A stretch of DNA of 64,000 nt, from NCBI GenBank assembly GCA_944320385.1, contig CALUHH010000002.1:122324-186323 (forward strand), given 5' to 3'. The translations under genes were made by a program, and so were the position numbers. Below the pieces are notes generated by a model. The model saw only the letters and a program-made list of their open reading frames with translations, made no database searches and had not been told where the DNA came from. The stretch comes from an uncultured Atopobiaceae bacterium. Lineage in GTDB: Bacteria > Actinomycetota > Coriobacteriia > Coriobacteriales > Atopobiaceae. Position 1 is the stretch's first letter. Every line of letters starts with the position of its first letter. Of the stretch, positions 9,628 through 21,400 are shown piece by piece.

Positions 9628-10155
9628 ATGAAAGTCATCCTCTTGGGTGAGCTTCGGGGCAAGGGCGGCGAGGGCGACATCGTCGACGTCGCCCAGGGCT
9701 TTGCGGAGAACTACCTGTTCCCCAACAAGATCGCCCAGCCTGCCACCCCGGGCAACATCAAGCAGCTCGAGGAGCGCCGTCACAACATCGAGAAGCGCGA
9801 GGCCGAGCGCATCGCCTCCGCCGAGGCCACCAAGGCCGCTCTCGACGGCAAGTCTGTGACCGTTGACGCCAAGATCGGCGAGGAGGGCCAGCTCTTCGGC
9901 TCCGTCACCCCCGCCCAGATCGCCGAGGCCATCCAGGCCCAGCTCGGCGTCGAGGTCGACCGCAAGCGCGTCGGCCGCGGCAACAACATCAAGACCTCCG
10001 GCAAGCACGCCGTCGAGGTCAACCTCTACCGCGAGATCTCCGCTACGGTCAACGTCCTCGTGGGCGTGACCGAGGAGGAGGCCGTCGAGGAGGAGGCCGA
10101 GGTCGTCGAGGTCGAGGAGACCGTCGAGGCCGAGACCACCGAGGTCGAGGAGTAA
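9628..10155 (+). CDS. rplI: 50S ribosomal protein L9
   Basis: The 175-residue protein starts with the L9 signature MKVILLGELRGKGGEGDIVDV and AENYLFPNKIA (N-domain binding 23S rRNA). A helical linker and the C-domain follow (FGSVTPAQIAEAIQ and GKHAVEVNLYREI). L9 is normally about 150 residues. The extra ~25 C-terminal residues are an E/V-rich acidic tail that is not part of the canonical fold. The ribosome site is GAAGGAG. It is the last gene of the operon before a terminator. Confidence 0.97.
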   Translation: MKVILLGELRGKGGEGDIVDVAQGFAENYLFPNKIAQPATPGNIKQLEERRHNIEKREAERIASAEATKAALDGKSVTVDAKIGEEGQLFGSVTPAQIAEAIQAQLGVEVDRKRVGRGNNIKTSGKHAVEVNLYREISATVNVLVGVTEEEAVEEEAEVVEVEETVEAETTEVEE

Positions 10156-10234
10156 GCTGCGAGGCACTTTTCGACGCTCCCTGTTCTACCTGCGTGTTTC
10201 TACACTATCCGCAGGTCAGGAAAGCGTAAGCTTA

Positions 10235-10269
10235 GGGTCCCATCAGCCAGGCGCTGTTGGGGCCCTTTT
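10235..10269 (+). terminator. Rho-independent terminator of the rpsF-rplI operon
   Basis: GGGTCCCA pairs with TGGGGCCC (one G-U pair) around a 15-nt loop and is followed by TTTT. Confidence 0.7.
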
Positions 10270-10546
10270 CTATGACCTTCCATGTGAATAGGCTATCTAC
10301 CTCGGGAAACGCAAATCTTTAACGTCTCATTTGATTGTAAAGAGCGTTATCCGTACGGGCGTTTGGTGGATCCAGAAGCCGTTCAAAAATGTCGAAAACC
10401 ATATGTTGACCCCGCAGAAAAAGTTGTTGAAAACGTCGAAAAGGAAGAAATACCCGCTCAGGCACGGGCTCTTCTCGACATACCCTGGTTGAGAGTGCCT
10501 CGGGCCAAATTGGCCCCTTGACAAAGGGCCGACGGGGTGCGGCCGC
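10270..10546. other. AT-richer intergenic stretch between rplI and dnaB
   Basis: No gene is supported. The stretch is less GC-rich than its surroundings. GTCGAAAA occurs twice (near 10388 and 10434) and GTTGA-type words recur between them. CGCAAATCTTTAAC at about 10310-10323 looks like a decayed unit of the adjacent array. Confidence 0.45.
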
Positions 10547-10790
10547 GCTTAAGGATTGCGTCCCGTCCGGGCCGAGGGCCTGTCGCTGCTTATGGATTCG
10601 CCCGCGTCCTGGATGCCACGTCCTTCTCGCCTGCCGTTCTTTCAGGATGGGCGCGAATCCTTAAGCAGCCCGGCACGTCCGTTCTGGACGAGGCGCAAAC
10701 TTTAAGCATCCGCGAGCGATTTTCCCGGATGGGCGCCAAATCTTAAGCGGCGACTCCCCCCTCGGCCCGGATGAGGCGACATTCCTAAGC
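10547..10790. repeat. Mirrored phased array A1: six 24-nt units, 41-bp period
   Basis: Units begin at 10547 and 10588 in one orientation (GCTTAAGGATTGCG at one end, GTCCGG at the other). Units begin at 10643, 10684, 10725 and 10767 in the opposite orientation (CCGGATGGGCGC at one end, TTAAGC at the other). Starts are 41, 41, 41 and 42 bp apart within each half, leaving spacers of 17 nt (18 once), and the centre gap is 30 nt. Spacers are unrelated to each other. The centre gap holds one CTTCTCGCC word. The array lies between rplI and dnaB. A second array of the same family is at 52606-52919. Confidence 0.9.
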
Positions 10791-10866
10791 CCCGCGTGGA
10801 GACCCGCTGAGATCCCGATTGTCATGCCATAATTGGGCGAGAAGAACCCGCAGCCGAGGAGAGACC

Positions 10867-12255
<1,389 letters not shown>

Positions 12256-12257
12256 GG

Positions 12258-12362
12258 GCATTCAAAAGGGGACAGGTACAGAACCGCAGGTAAAACCTGT
12301 CAAAAGTTACTTACTTTTGACAGGTTTTACCTGCGGTTCTGTACCTGTCCCCTTTTGAATGC
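12258..12362. repeat. ~105-bp perfect hairpin element, copy 1
   Basis: Arms of 50 nt (12258-12307 and 12313-12362) are perfectly complementary around the 5-nt loop TACTT. The arm includes AAAAGGGGACAGGTACAGAA and CCGCAGGTAAAACCTGTC. A second copy with the same arms, differing at a few bases, is at 47155-47257. It lies 3 bp after the dnaB stop and could end dnaB transcription. Perfect arms suggest recent spread or conversion of a small mobile (MITE or REPIN-like) element. Confidence 0.93.
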
Positions 12363-12392
12363 ACACCGGCCCCCGACGTCTCACGTCTGCCG

Positions 12393-12398
12393 TATAAT
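12393..12398 (+). promoter_or_regulatory. -10 element of the purA promoter
   Basis: TATAAT lies 35 bp before the purA start; a clear -35 is not seen. Confidence 0.5.
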
Positions 12399-12432
12399 GA
12401 ATCCGTATGTGAAACGCGACGAAAGGGCGCAC

Positions 12433-13713
<1,281 letters not shown>

Positions 13714-13728
13714 GCAGGACCCGCGCAC

Positions 13729-14580
13729 GTGCTCGAGAGAGACTTCACAATCGTATGCGACCAGGGGTGCGACCTGCCCCCGGTCTATCTCGAGAGGGCG
13801 CAGGCGACGGTTCTCGAGGGCGTCCCGCATGACGCGCTGGGACATGTCGACGAGGTCGCGCTGAAGCAGGAGTTCATCCGCCTGTACCGCGCGCTGGCGG
13901 CCCAGGGGCACACCAAGATCGCCTCGGTGCACTCCTGCGCGTCCTTCTCGCCCGCGGTGACCTGCGCGCGCGAGGCGGCCGCTGCCTGCTCCGGCGTGGC
14001 CGACGTCCGCGTGATCGACTCCGGGTCCGCCTCGGTGGCCACGGGCATGGTCTTCTTCCGCCTCACGTGCCACTGGGCGGACGGCGTGCCCTTCGAGCAG
14101 GCCGTCGACGCCGCCGAGCAGCTTGCAGGGAGCGTCCGCCTGCTCGTCATCCCCACCGCGTCCGCACGCTTTGCGCGCCGTCGCTCCCGCAAGCCGCGCG
14201 CCGGCCTGCTCGGCCGCGCCACGTCGTCGCTGCGCGTGCGCCTCTCCGGCGAGCGCGGACTCTACCTCATCTCGCGCGGCGAGATCACCCAGCTCGCACG
14301 CTCCGCCGACCTCCCCGACCTCACGGGACGCCTCGCCCACGCCATGAGCGCGGTCTCGTCGAGCGAGGGCCCGCTCGTCTACGCGACGCTCGAGACCGGC
14401 GACGCACGGGCGCTCAGGGCGCTCGAGAAGCCGCTCGACACCAACGAGTTCGAGGCCCGGGCTCTCGGCACCGTAGCCGCCTGCCCGCAGGTCGAGAAGA
14501 TCGTCGGCTCGGGGGCGGTGGGCGTGGCCTTTGCGCCGTCCCAGGCCTACTGGCGCTCGCCGGCGCCCGACACTCAGTAA
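13729..14580 (+). CDS. DegV family fatty acid-binding-like protein
   Basis: The 283-residue protein matches DegV: FTIVCDQGCDLPPVYLE at the start (family consensus uses D.....), a central IDSGSASVATG segment matching the IDS....G lipid-contact region, and GSGAVGVAFAP at the end. DegV/FakB-type proteins bind a fatty acid and may present it to fatty acid kinase; no FakA gene is in the window. The usual middle region is degenerate here (ASARFARRRSRKPRAGLLGR is unusually basic). The start is GTG 13729, 15 bp after purA, so it is probably cotranscribed with purA. Confidence 0.75.
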   Translation: MLERDFTIVCDQGCDLPPVYLERAQATVLEGVPHDALGHVDEVALKQEFIRLYRALAAQGHTKIASVHSCASFSPAVTCAREAAAACSGVADVRVIDSGSASVATGMVFFRLTCHWADGVPFEQAVDAAEQLAGSVRLLVIPTASARFARRRSRKPRAGLLGRATSSLRVRLSGERGLYLISRGEITQLARSADLPDLTGRLAHAMSAVSSSEGPLVYATLETGDARALRALEKPLDTNEFEARALGTVAACPQVEKIVGSGAVGVAFAPSQAYWRSPAPDTQ

Positions 14581-14616
14581 ACTCGCGGCCCAGCCGCCCG
14601 TTCTAGGAGGTTCAAC

Positions 14617-15903
14617 ATGAGCAGCACCAAGGTCGACATCCTTCTTCTTGGCTCGGGCGGGCGCGAGCACGCGCTTCTCGTGAAGCTGGCCGAGTCCCCG
14701 CGCGCCGGCAAGCTCTACGTCGCTCCCGGCAACGGCGGCATGGACGTCATGGCAACGAAGGTCGAGGGGCTTGACGTGGAGTCCCCGGTGGACGTTGCCA
14801 ACTGGGCGCGCGAGCACAACATCGGGCTCGTGGTCATTGGCCCCGAGGCGCCGCTGGTGGCGGGCGTCGCCGACGCGGTGCGCTCCGCCGGTATCCCCTG
14901 CTTTGGCCCCAACGGCGACGCCGCCCAGATGGAGGGCTCCAAGAAGTTCGCCAAGCAGGTCATGGCCCGTGCCGGCGTTCCCACCGCGGCATATCGCAGC
15001 TTCACCGAGCAGGAGCCCTGCGAGGCCTACGTGCGCCAGGTCGGCGCCCCCATCGTGATCAAGGCCGACGGCCTGGCCGCCGGCAAGGGCGTCATCGTGG
15101 CCAAGACCCTGGAGGAGGCCCTCGAGGGCGTGCGCGAGTGCTTCTCGGGCGTCTTTGGCGATGCGGGAGCCACCGTGGTGGTCGAGGAGACGCTCGAGGG
15201 CCCCGAGTGCTCGCTGCTGGCCCTCACGGACGGCAAGACCGTGGTGCCGCTGGCCACCGCGCAGGACCACAAGCGCGCCCTGGACGGCGACAAGGGCCCC
15301 AACACGGGCGGCATGGGCGTCTACTCCCCCGTTCCCGAGCATCTGGTCTCCGCCGAGGCCCTGGCCGCGATGGTCGAGGTCGAGCAGCGCGTGGTCGCGG
15401 AGCTCGCCTCCGAGGGCATCACCTACTCCGGCTGCCTGTACGGCGGCTTCATGCTCACGGCCGAGGGCCCCAAGGTCCTCGAGTTCAACGCCCGCTTTGG
15501 CGACCCTGAGACCCAGGTCGTCCTGCCGCGCATGAAGGCGGACCTCGTGGACGTCTTCATGGCCTGCGACAACGGCACCCTCACGCCCGACATGGTCTCC
15601 TGGGACGACGACTGGGCGGTCTCGGTTGTCCTGACCTCTGCCGGCTACCCCGGCGCCTACGAGAAGGGCAAGGTCATCACGGGAATCGAGAAGGCCGAGG
15701 AGCTCGAGGGCGTCACGGTCTACCACGCCGGCACGGCCGTCGCGGACGGCGAGCTCGTCACCGCGGGCGGCCGCGTGCTCGACGTCACGGCCGTGGCTCC
15801 GACCTTCGAAGAGGCGCGTGAGCGCGCCTACAAGGCCTGCGAGCTCATTAGCTTCGAGGGCAAGACCTATCGCAGCGACATTGGCCTGCGTGCCGTGCGC
15901 TAA
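14617..15903 (+). CDS. purD: Phosphoribosylamine-glycine ligase (GARS)
   Basis: The 428-residue ATP-grasp enzyme has LLLGSGGREHALL at residues 10-22, KADGLAAGKGVIVAKT in the ATP-grasp domain, NTGGMGVYSP, and LEFNARFGDPETQVVLPR (metal-binding end). It converts phosphoribosylamine, glycine and ATP to GAR, step 2 of purine synthesis. The ribosome site is TAGGAGG, 7 bases from ATG 14617. It follows degV by 36 bp and ends in a terminator; purF, which makes its substrate, is 17 kb away. Confidence 0.98.
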   Translation: MSSTKVDILLLGSGGREHALLVKLAESPRAGKLYVAPGNGGMDVMATKVEGLDVESPVDVANWAREHNIGLVVIGPEAPLVAGVADAVRSAGIPCFGPNGDAAQMEGSKKFAKQVMARAGVPTAAYRSFTEQEPCEAYVRQVGAPIVIKADGLAAGKGVIVAKTLEEALEGVRECFSGVFGDAGATVVVEETLEGPECSLLALTDGKTVVPLATAQDHKRALDGDKGPNTGGMGVYSPVPEHLVSAEALAAMVEVEQRVVAELASEGITYSGCLYGGFMLTAEGPKVLEFNARFGDPETQVVLPRMKADLVDVFMACDNGTLTPDMVSWDDDWAVSVVLTSAGYPGAYEKGKVITGIEKAEELEGVTVYHAGTAVADGELVTAGGRVLDVTAVAPTFEEARERAYKACELISFEGKTYRSDIGLRAVR

Positions 15904-15930
15904 AGTTTGGTCGATGTTCGACTAACGAAT

Positions 15931-15973
15931 AACCGCAGGTAGACCATGAAAAGTCTGCCTGCGGTTTTCTTTT
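15931..15973 (+). terminator. Rho-independent terminator of purD
   Basis: AACCGCAGGTAGAC pairs with GTCTGCCTGCGGTT (one mismatch) and is followed by TTCTTTT. Confidence 0.88.
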
Positions 15974-15987
15974 GGCTATGTCGATTG

Positions 15988-16124
15988 GGTGCCAAAATGG
16001 CCCGGTGCCAGAATCCGGTCAAATGCGCGTCCAAGGTGCCAAAATACCGAGAAATGCGTGCGAAAGGTGCCAGAATCGCCTCATCTGCGTACGGGCGACA
16101 CGCAGATGACACAAATTAGGCACC
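15988..16124. repeat. Mirrored phased array C: ~28-nt units, 31-bp period
   Basis: GGTGCCA(A/G)AAT begins units at 16004, 16035 and 16066 (exact 31-bp steps), each ending near TGCGTGCG or a variant. A truncated unit begins at 15988. An inverted unit occupies 16097-16124 and ends AGGCACC. The inner direct unit and the inverted unit share TCATCTGCGT, which the outer units lack. The array sits just downstream of both purD (plus strand) and the HTH gene (minus strand). Confidence 0.82.
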
Positions 16125-16134
16125 AGGCAAAACG

Positions 16135-16635
16135 CTACTCGGAGCCGGCGCCCAAAAGGCGCGTGGCAAAGGTGCCGCGCTTCCACCACGGCAGGGCCGC
16201 CATGGCCTGCTGGCGCTCCGCGATGCCGGCAACTCGGTCGGCCAGACGCGCGGCCCGGTCGTTGGCGGCATCGAGCTGGTTGCGCAGGTCGTTGAGCTCG
16301 CGCTCGCGCGAGGCGCGCAGCTCGGCGAGCTCGGACACCAGCCGGTCGTTCTGCTCCTTGAGGTCGGCGATCCGGCCATTGAGCGCTGCGATCACAGAAT
16401 CCTGGGCACTCACGTCGGCGGCGGGCTCCTCCTGCAGGACCGCAGAGGACGTTCTCAGGGGGATGTTCTTGCCCAGGGCGTCCGCAAGGGCCGAGACGGC
16501 AAAGTCGTCGAGCACGTCCGTCTTCCCCACGCGGGTCACGTGCTCGGGGGCAAGGCCCAATTTGTCGATGTAGTTGACCACTGTCTGCTTGGCAACGCCC
16601 AACTGATCGGCAACTTCGCGCTTGGTGACAGCCAT
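16135..16635 (-). CDS. Helix-turn-helix protein with C-terminal coiled coil
   Basis: The 166-residue protein has an N-terminal MerR/RepB-like helix-turn-helix (KREVADQLGVAKQTVVNYIDKL, residues about 5-25; first 20 KREVADQLGVAKQTVVNYID). A long coiled coil follows from about residue 85 to 140 (DLKEQNDRLVSELAELRASR). It ends in WWKRGTFATRLLG. This layout resembles plasmid- and phage-linked HTH/coiled-coil proteins, and no regulatory target can be named. The start at 16635 follows GGGAGAGAGC on the minus strand. Array C lies 10 bp beyond its stop. Confidence 0.7.
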   Translation of the reverse strand: MAVTKREVADQLGVAKQTVVNYIDKLGLAPEHVTRVGKTDVLDDFAVSALADALGKNIPLRTSSAVLQEEPAADVSAQDSVIAALNGRIADLKEQNDRLVSELAELRASRERELNDLRNQLDAANDRAARLADRVAGIAERQQAMAALPWWKRGTFATRLLGAGSE

Positions 16636-16935
16636 GCTCTCTCCCGTACCAACATTGTCGTGTGTGACTGATCATGTGTGATTATACGGATAAAGCTCGT
16701 ATTGTTCGATCGTCAACCCGCGTTGTCGACATCGCCTTTGCAATATTGCCGACCATATAGGCGGCCAGCAACGGACCAACCAGCATTCAATTGCCCTTGA
16801 ACAAGAAACCCTCAAGTCAAACATGAGTGTTGTCAGCTGCAGTTCCGAGCAATCCAAACGAACACGTTGCCGACCACATTGCCAAGCTGTCACGAACAAG
16901 CACACGTGCTCTATGATGTTAAGCACAGGGTGGTC
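16636..16935. other. Lower-GC intergenic region between two accessory genes
   Basis: This 300-bp stretch is clearly less GC-rich than its flanks. The word TTGCCGACCA occurs twice (around 16747 and 16869). No gene is supported. The composition suggests acquired DNA. Confidence 0.5.
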
Positions 16936-17228
16936 ATGATGGGTACAGTTCCAATCGAGAAGGTGTACGACCAGATTGAGACGTTCGCTCGTGAGGCGGG
17001 CACTCGTAGGGTCGTGCTCTTTGGGTCGCGTGCCCGTGGCACAAACCTGCCAAAGAGTGACATTGACATTGCCATAGAGGGCTGTCCTGACTTTGCCGCG
17101 CTGGAAGAACGCCTGCAGGCAGAGCGTTTGTCCTTGTTAAGGCTGGACGTGATCATTTCGACGCCCCCATTTCAGAGGATCTGCGCCATGAGATCGCACG
17201 TGACGGGAGGGTGCTCTATGAAAAATGA
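16936..17228 (+). pseudogene. MNT-type nucleotidyltransferase (antitoxin-like), frameshifted
   Basis: The reading frame from ATG 16936 encodes a minimal nucleotidyltransferase domain: VVLFGSRARGTNLPKSDIDI with the GSxARG and DxD motifs. This is the MntA type that AMPylates a HEPN toxin. Near base 17155 the frame is lost. The next frame continues perfectly as DAPISEDLRHEIARDGRVLY and ends EK at 17228, which is the usual family C-terminus. One missing base (GATCATTTCG where GATCAATTTCG would keep frame) explains it. Unrepaired, the product ends at 17253 with an unrelated tail. The expected HEPN partner is absent: only a 32-codon frame (17232-17330, MSEFVRLNIGLLGRYG) follows. Confidence 0.8.
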
Positions 17229-17437
17229 GATATGTCTGAGTTTGTTCGACTAAACATCGGACTTCTTGGTCGATATGGAGACCTCCTCACCATCCCGGGC
17301 CGACAGCAATTAGTTGCCTTTGATCTCTGACCAAAACAAGAACTGAGCTCATATAGCGAGAAGAACCGTCTTGTAGTCAGTCGTTTCCTCCCGCGGGTAC
17401 AATGACAGGCACGCAAACCTGCAACCCAGGAGGACCT

Positions 17438-18202
17438 ATGTCCGACGAACAGCTGACCGCCCACGACGTCGTGGAGCCCACGCGAACCGACCTCGACTAC
17501 GCCGTGGACGACATCCGCGACTCCGTGGCGGCCTTCACCTATGACGGCGACCGCGCCAGCCAAGATCACCTCTCGGGCGCGCCCGAGGAGCGCGACCTCG
17601 TGCTCGGGGACGACGACCCGCGTGACGCAGCCCTCGCCGAGCGACCCCTCACCGAGGACGTGGCCTGGACGGGCCGCATCTTCAATGTCGACCGCCTGCG
17701 CGTTCAGCTCCCCGACGGTCGCAACGCCATCCGTGACGTCGTCCGTCACCCCGGTGCCGTGGCCGTGGTCGCCCTCACGGACGAGGGCCGCATCTGCCTG
17801 GTGCGCCAGTACCGCACGGCGCTCGGCCGCGTGACCGTAGAGATTCCAGCTGGAAAGCTTGCCCCCGGCGAGGATCCGCTCGAGTGCGCCAGCCGCGAGC
17901 TCCTAGAGGAGACCGGCATGGAGGCCGAGAAGATCGCCTACTTGACGACCATCGCCAGCTCAGCCGGCTTCTGTGACGAGCTCATCCACATCTACATGGC
18001 CACGGGCCTCAGCTTCTCGAAGTCCAGCCCCGATGCGGACGAGTTCATCAACGTTGACCTCGTGGAGGTGGCCGAGCTCGTGGACGCGGTGCTGGACGGT
18101 CGTATCGAGGACGCCAAGACCGTGGTCGGCGCGCTGCTCTGCGACGCCATCTCGCGACGCCTCTCCGACGCCGCCCAGGAGCTCGAGGTAGAGCCGGAGT
18201 AG
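17438..18202 (+). CDS. Nudix hydrolase, ADP-ribose pyrophosphatase type
   Basis: The 254-residue protein has a complete Nudix box, GKLAPGEDPLECASRELLEE followed by TGM (about residues 148-170). It is preceded by VRQYRTALGRVTVEIPAG, the pattern of NudF/ADP-ribose pyrophosphatases. These cleave ADP-ribose to AMP and ribose 5-phosphate. About 75 N-terminal residues before the Nudix fold are acidic and not part of the usual ~180-residue family. ATG 17438 follows CCAGGAGG. A terminator follows. Confidence 0.85.
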   Translation: MSDEQLTAHDVVEPTRTDLDYAVDDIRDSVAAFTYDGDRASQDHLSGAPEERDLVLGDDDPRDAALAERPLTEDVAWTGRIFNVDRLRVQLPDGRNAIRDVVRHPGAVAVVALTDEGRICLVRQYRTALGRVTVEIPAGKLAPGEDPLECASRELLEETGMEAEKIAYLTTIASSAGFCDELIHIYMATGLSFSKSSPDADEFINVDLVEVAELVDAVLDGRIEDAKTVVGALLCDAISRRLSDAAQELEVEPE

Positions 18203-18228
18203 CCTGACCGTACGATTCAAACCGTCCG

Positions 18229-18268
18229 AACGCCTGCCCGCATCTCTTGTGACGTGTGGGCGGGCGTT
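18229..18268 (+). terminator. Hairpin terminator after the Nudix gene
   Basis: AACGCCTGCCCGCA pairs with TGTGGGCGGGCGTT; the T-rich tail is weak (TTTGTGTC region). Confidence 0.7.
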
Positions 18269-18297
18269 TGTGTCTATGCCCCCAGCTCGCCAAAGAT

Positions 18298-18309
18298 GTG
18301 AACGTTCAC
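18298..18309. promoter_or_regulatory. 12-bp perfect palindrome upstream of the adhesin pseudogene
   Basis: GTGAACGTTCAC is a perfect dyad 119 bp before the adhesin start, flanked by CACA. It could be an operator; no regulator can be assigned. Confidence 0.45.
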
Positions 18310-18427
18310 ACACAACTACGACAACCAACGGTGAAGCGCTGTGTCACTCCCCCTCCCATGCTATATAGAATACTTGGATTATTCTGAAGTTCTGAGCGTT
18401 TAGGCAGGTCGAGAGGTCGTTTATGCG

Positions 18428-21400
18428 TTGCTTTGGACGGTGAAGAAGTGCAGGCTCTCCGCGCAAGGAGTCAAGAATTGGGAGGGGGGGACAACATCTG
18501 GACGACGTGCGTTTGCGCTGTTCCTCACCGGTGTCCTGACCTTTGAGTCCGCCTTTGGGACGGGCCTTTCCACGGCGCTTGCGGAGCCTCTGGCGGAAGG
18601 CGCGGGCGAGCAGAACCTCGTTCAGCTGGTCGAGGACGACGGTCAGAAGGTTATGGATGCGACCGAACGCACCGAGCCTTGGGACTGGACTGGCGACACG
18701 GTGCACCTGAAGCTCGAATCCAGCGGTTTTGCAATCGACTATGAGTCGACAAAGGACCTCCTTGTGGGGGCTTAGAAGGACGACGAGCCCGCGCAGGACG
18801 CTGAGGAGCCCGCAGAGAGCCCCGTCGATCCCGCCGAGCTTCTTCCCGATGAGATTCCCGCCACGCTCGACCTGACCTTCTCGCTTGATCCTGCCGCGCA
18901 GGACGATAGCGCCACTCAGGACGACGCAGAGACCCCCGAGCCTCCCGTCGACCTCATCCCTGGCGATGCCTTCACGGTGACCATGCCAGAGGGCATGACG
19001 CTCCGTGCGACCGACCCCATCGACGTCTTCCAGCTGGACGCGGCCGACGAGCCCACTTCTGTGCGCATCGCTACGGCGGAGGTCCAGGACGAGGGCTCCT
19101 CGCTCAAGGTGACCTTGGTCGAGCTTGAGGACATTGCCGACCAAACCGACCAAATTGCCGACCAAACAGATTCGACCACTACCGACGAACGGCAGCTCAC
19201 GACCGCGAGCTCTCGCATCGAGCTTCCGGTGAGCCTCAAGACCAGCCTGCTCTCCGAGGACGAGGGTGAGCTCGTCTGGACCCTCCAGACAGACGGTACC
19301 GATCAGAACAGCAAGCAGGAGACGACCCTCACCCTCCCGAGCCTGAGCACGCTCATCGACGAGCTGGGTCTCAACGCCACGACCGATAAGAACGACGACG
19401 CGGAGAATGCCGAAGAGGGCACCGAGGTCATTCCTCAGGACAATGGCGCCTACACGCCTGAAGGTGACCCTACGCAGAAGACCTTCACCGTCACGTGGGC
19501 CGACAACAACGACAGCGGCCAGACCCGACCCACCACAGACGACGTAAAGAATGGCCTTGTCGTCACGTTTACGATTGACAACGAAGAGATTGCCCTGAAC
19601 GAGGAGACCGCCTAGAAGTACTTTGGCATTGCCAAGGAGGACTTTGCCGGCATGGTCTCGGTCACTCAGGCCGGCGTGGGCACCTACAGCGTCGTGCTCT
19701 CAAACCTCTATAGCGCGGTCGTTGACGAGAACGGCGAAACCAAGCAGGTGACGTGGGACTATTCGTTTAGCGACAACGACTACTTTGGGTCAAAGGATGA
19801 TGACGGCAACCTCTGCTTCCAGCTTCTGGGGACCTCAACCTATACGATCGTCGCCAAGGTAGGCGAGGAGAAGCTCAGCACGGGCTCCGCGCCGGCCTCC
19901 GACTTTGTGGTCATCGACGGCAGCGGTAACAAGGTGAAGCTTGCCGATGTGAACAAGCGGCCCGGCTGGGAGGCAGCTGGGACGCCGAGTCCGGCACCTA
20001 TACGCTCAAGGCCCCTGCCTACGGGAAGGACGGACTTCCCATCGACTACGGTCTCACGTATGCCCCCGAGACGCAAAACCCCACGCCAGATGACACCTAT
20101 ACCGTCACCTATGACAACGCCGCGTCCACCAACCACGGCTCCGGCACGACCGCCGTCTACGACGGGGGCACCGCAACGATCCTGCGCGTGGGCACCACCA
20201 CGTTCGACGCCACCAAGCAGTGGCTGGACGCCAGCGACAAGCAGCACAAGCGCCCCTCCGGCGACGACACGATTACCTTCACGCTCTGGCGCTACTCCAG
20301 CAACGGTGACACCGCGGCCAACGCCGCGCAGGTCACGGATGCCGCCGGCAACTTCGTGACGCTTACCGCCAAGGTGGAGAAGGTCACGAAGGATAACGCC
20401 ATCGACCTCGGCGCCCTTCTCACCGCCCAGTACCCGAAGCTCACGCTCGAGAAGTACGACAACGACGGCTACGCCTACTACTACGGCATCCGTGAGGAGA
20501 GCAGCTTTGCCAACTACACGACCGTCTACGGCAGCGTGTCCGAGGACGGCCAGACGACCACGGACACCTCTCCCAACTACGACAAGAAGGGGCAGGACGA
20601 CCCCGCGTACGACGATGATTGGACGCGTGACACCAGCGTCGACCGCCTGATCTACAACGGCGGCACCATCGGCAACCGCCTGAGCGGCCAGAAGACGGTC
20701 GAGGGAGAGAAGGAATGGCACGTCGCCGCCTTTGCCGACCAGCTCAACGGCGTGAGCTGCACCTTCACGCTGCAGTCCCGCGTGAAGGGCGACGAGAACG
20801 CCGAATGGACGAACACCACCGTCACCAAGACCCTGACGAACTTCACCGCCGAGACCCTCACCAAGGACTTCTCCGGTACCTACGACCTCTACGACCTCAA
20901 CGGCAACGAGCTCGAGTACCGCTGGATCGAGACGGGCGTCGTGCAGAAGTACGGCAACATCCCGCACGGCGACACCAACTTAACGGCGCCACGGAAGGCG
21001 AGGACGGCCATCTCTTCTCGACCTTCACCCTGTTCCTGCGCGCACTCGATGAGGGCAGCAGTGACCTCGGGGACGCAGATGAGTACGAGGCCGTCGATTT
21101 CACCTCCGAGACGTGGGTCGACGAGAACGGCGTTTCCCGCGTGCGCAACACCTTCGACGACACCGTGGACGAGACGGTCTCCAAGCGCTGGGCGGCGCCA
21201 AACGCGGATGGCACGCTCGTCGACCTCGACGAGGTCCCCGATCACACGCTCACCAGCTCCATCTATGACGGGGACGTCAAGATCGCCGAGGCCGTTATGG
21301 ACGGCGCGGTGGACGCCGCCCCCATCCACGTCACACTTATGGGTGGCGTCGACGAGGACATCAAGGCGGACTTCGAGCAGGCCAACCCCACCTACCAGGA

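Noticed and set aside
10270..10546. Replication origin in the AT-richer stretch before dnaB
   Set aside because: There are no clusters of DnaA boxes (only one TTATCCG-like word), and neither dnaA nor dnaN is present.
18776..19615. Pyrrolysine or other recoding of the two TAG codons
   Set aside because: The same gene also has two frameshifts, and no pyl genes or special tRNA are in the window. Ordinary decay is simpler.
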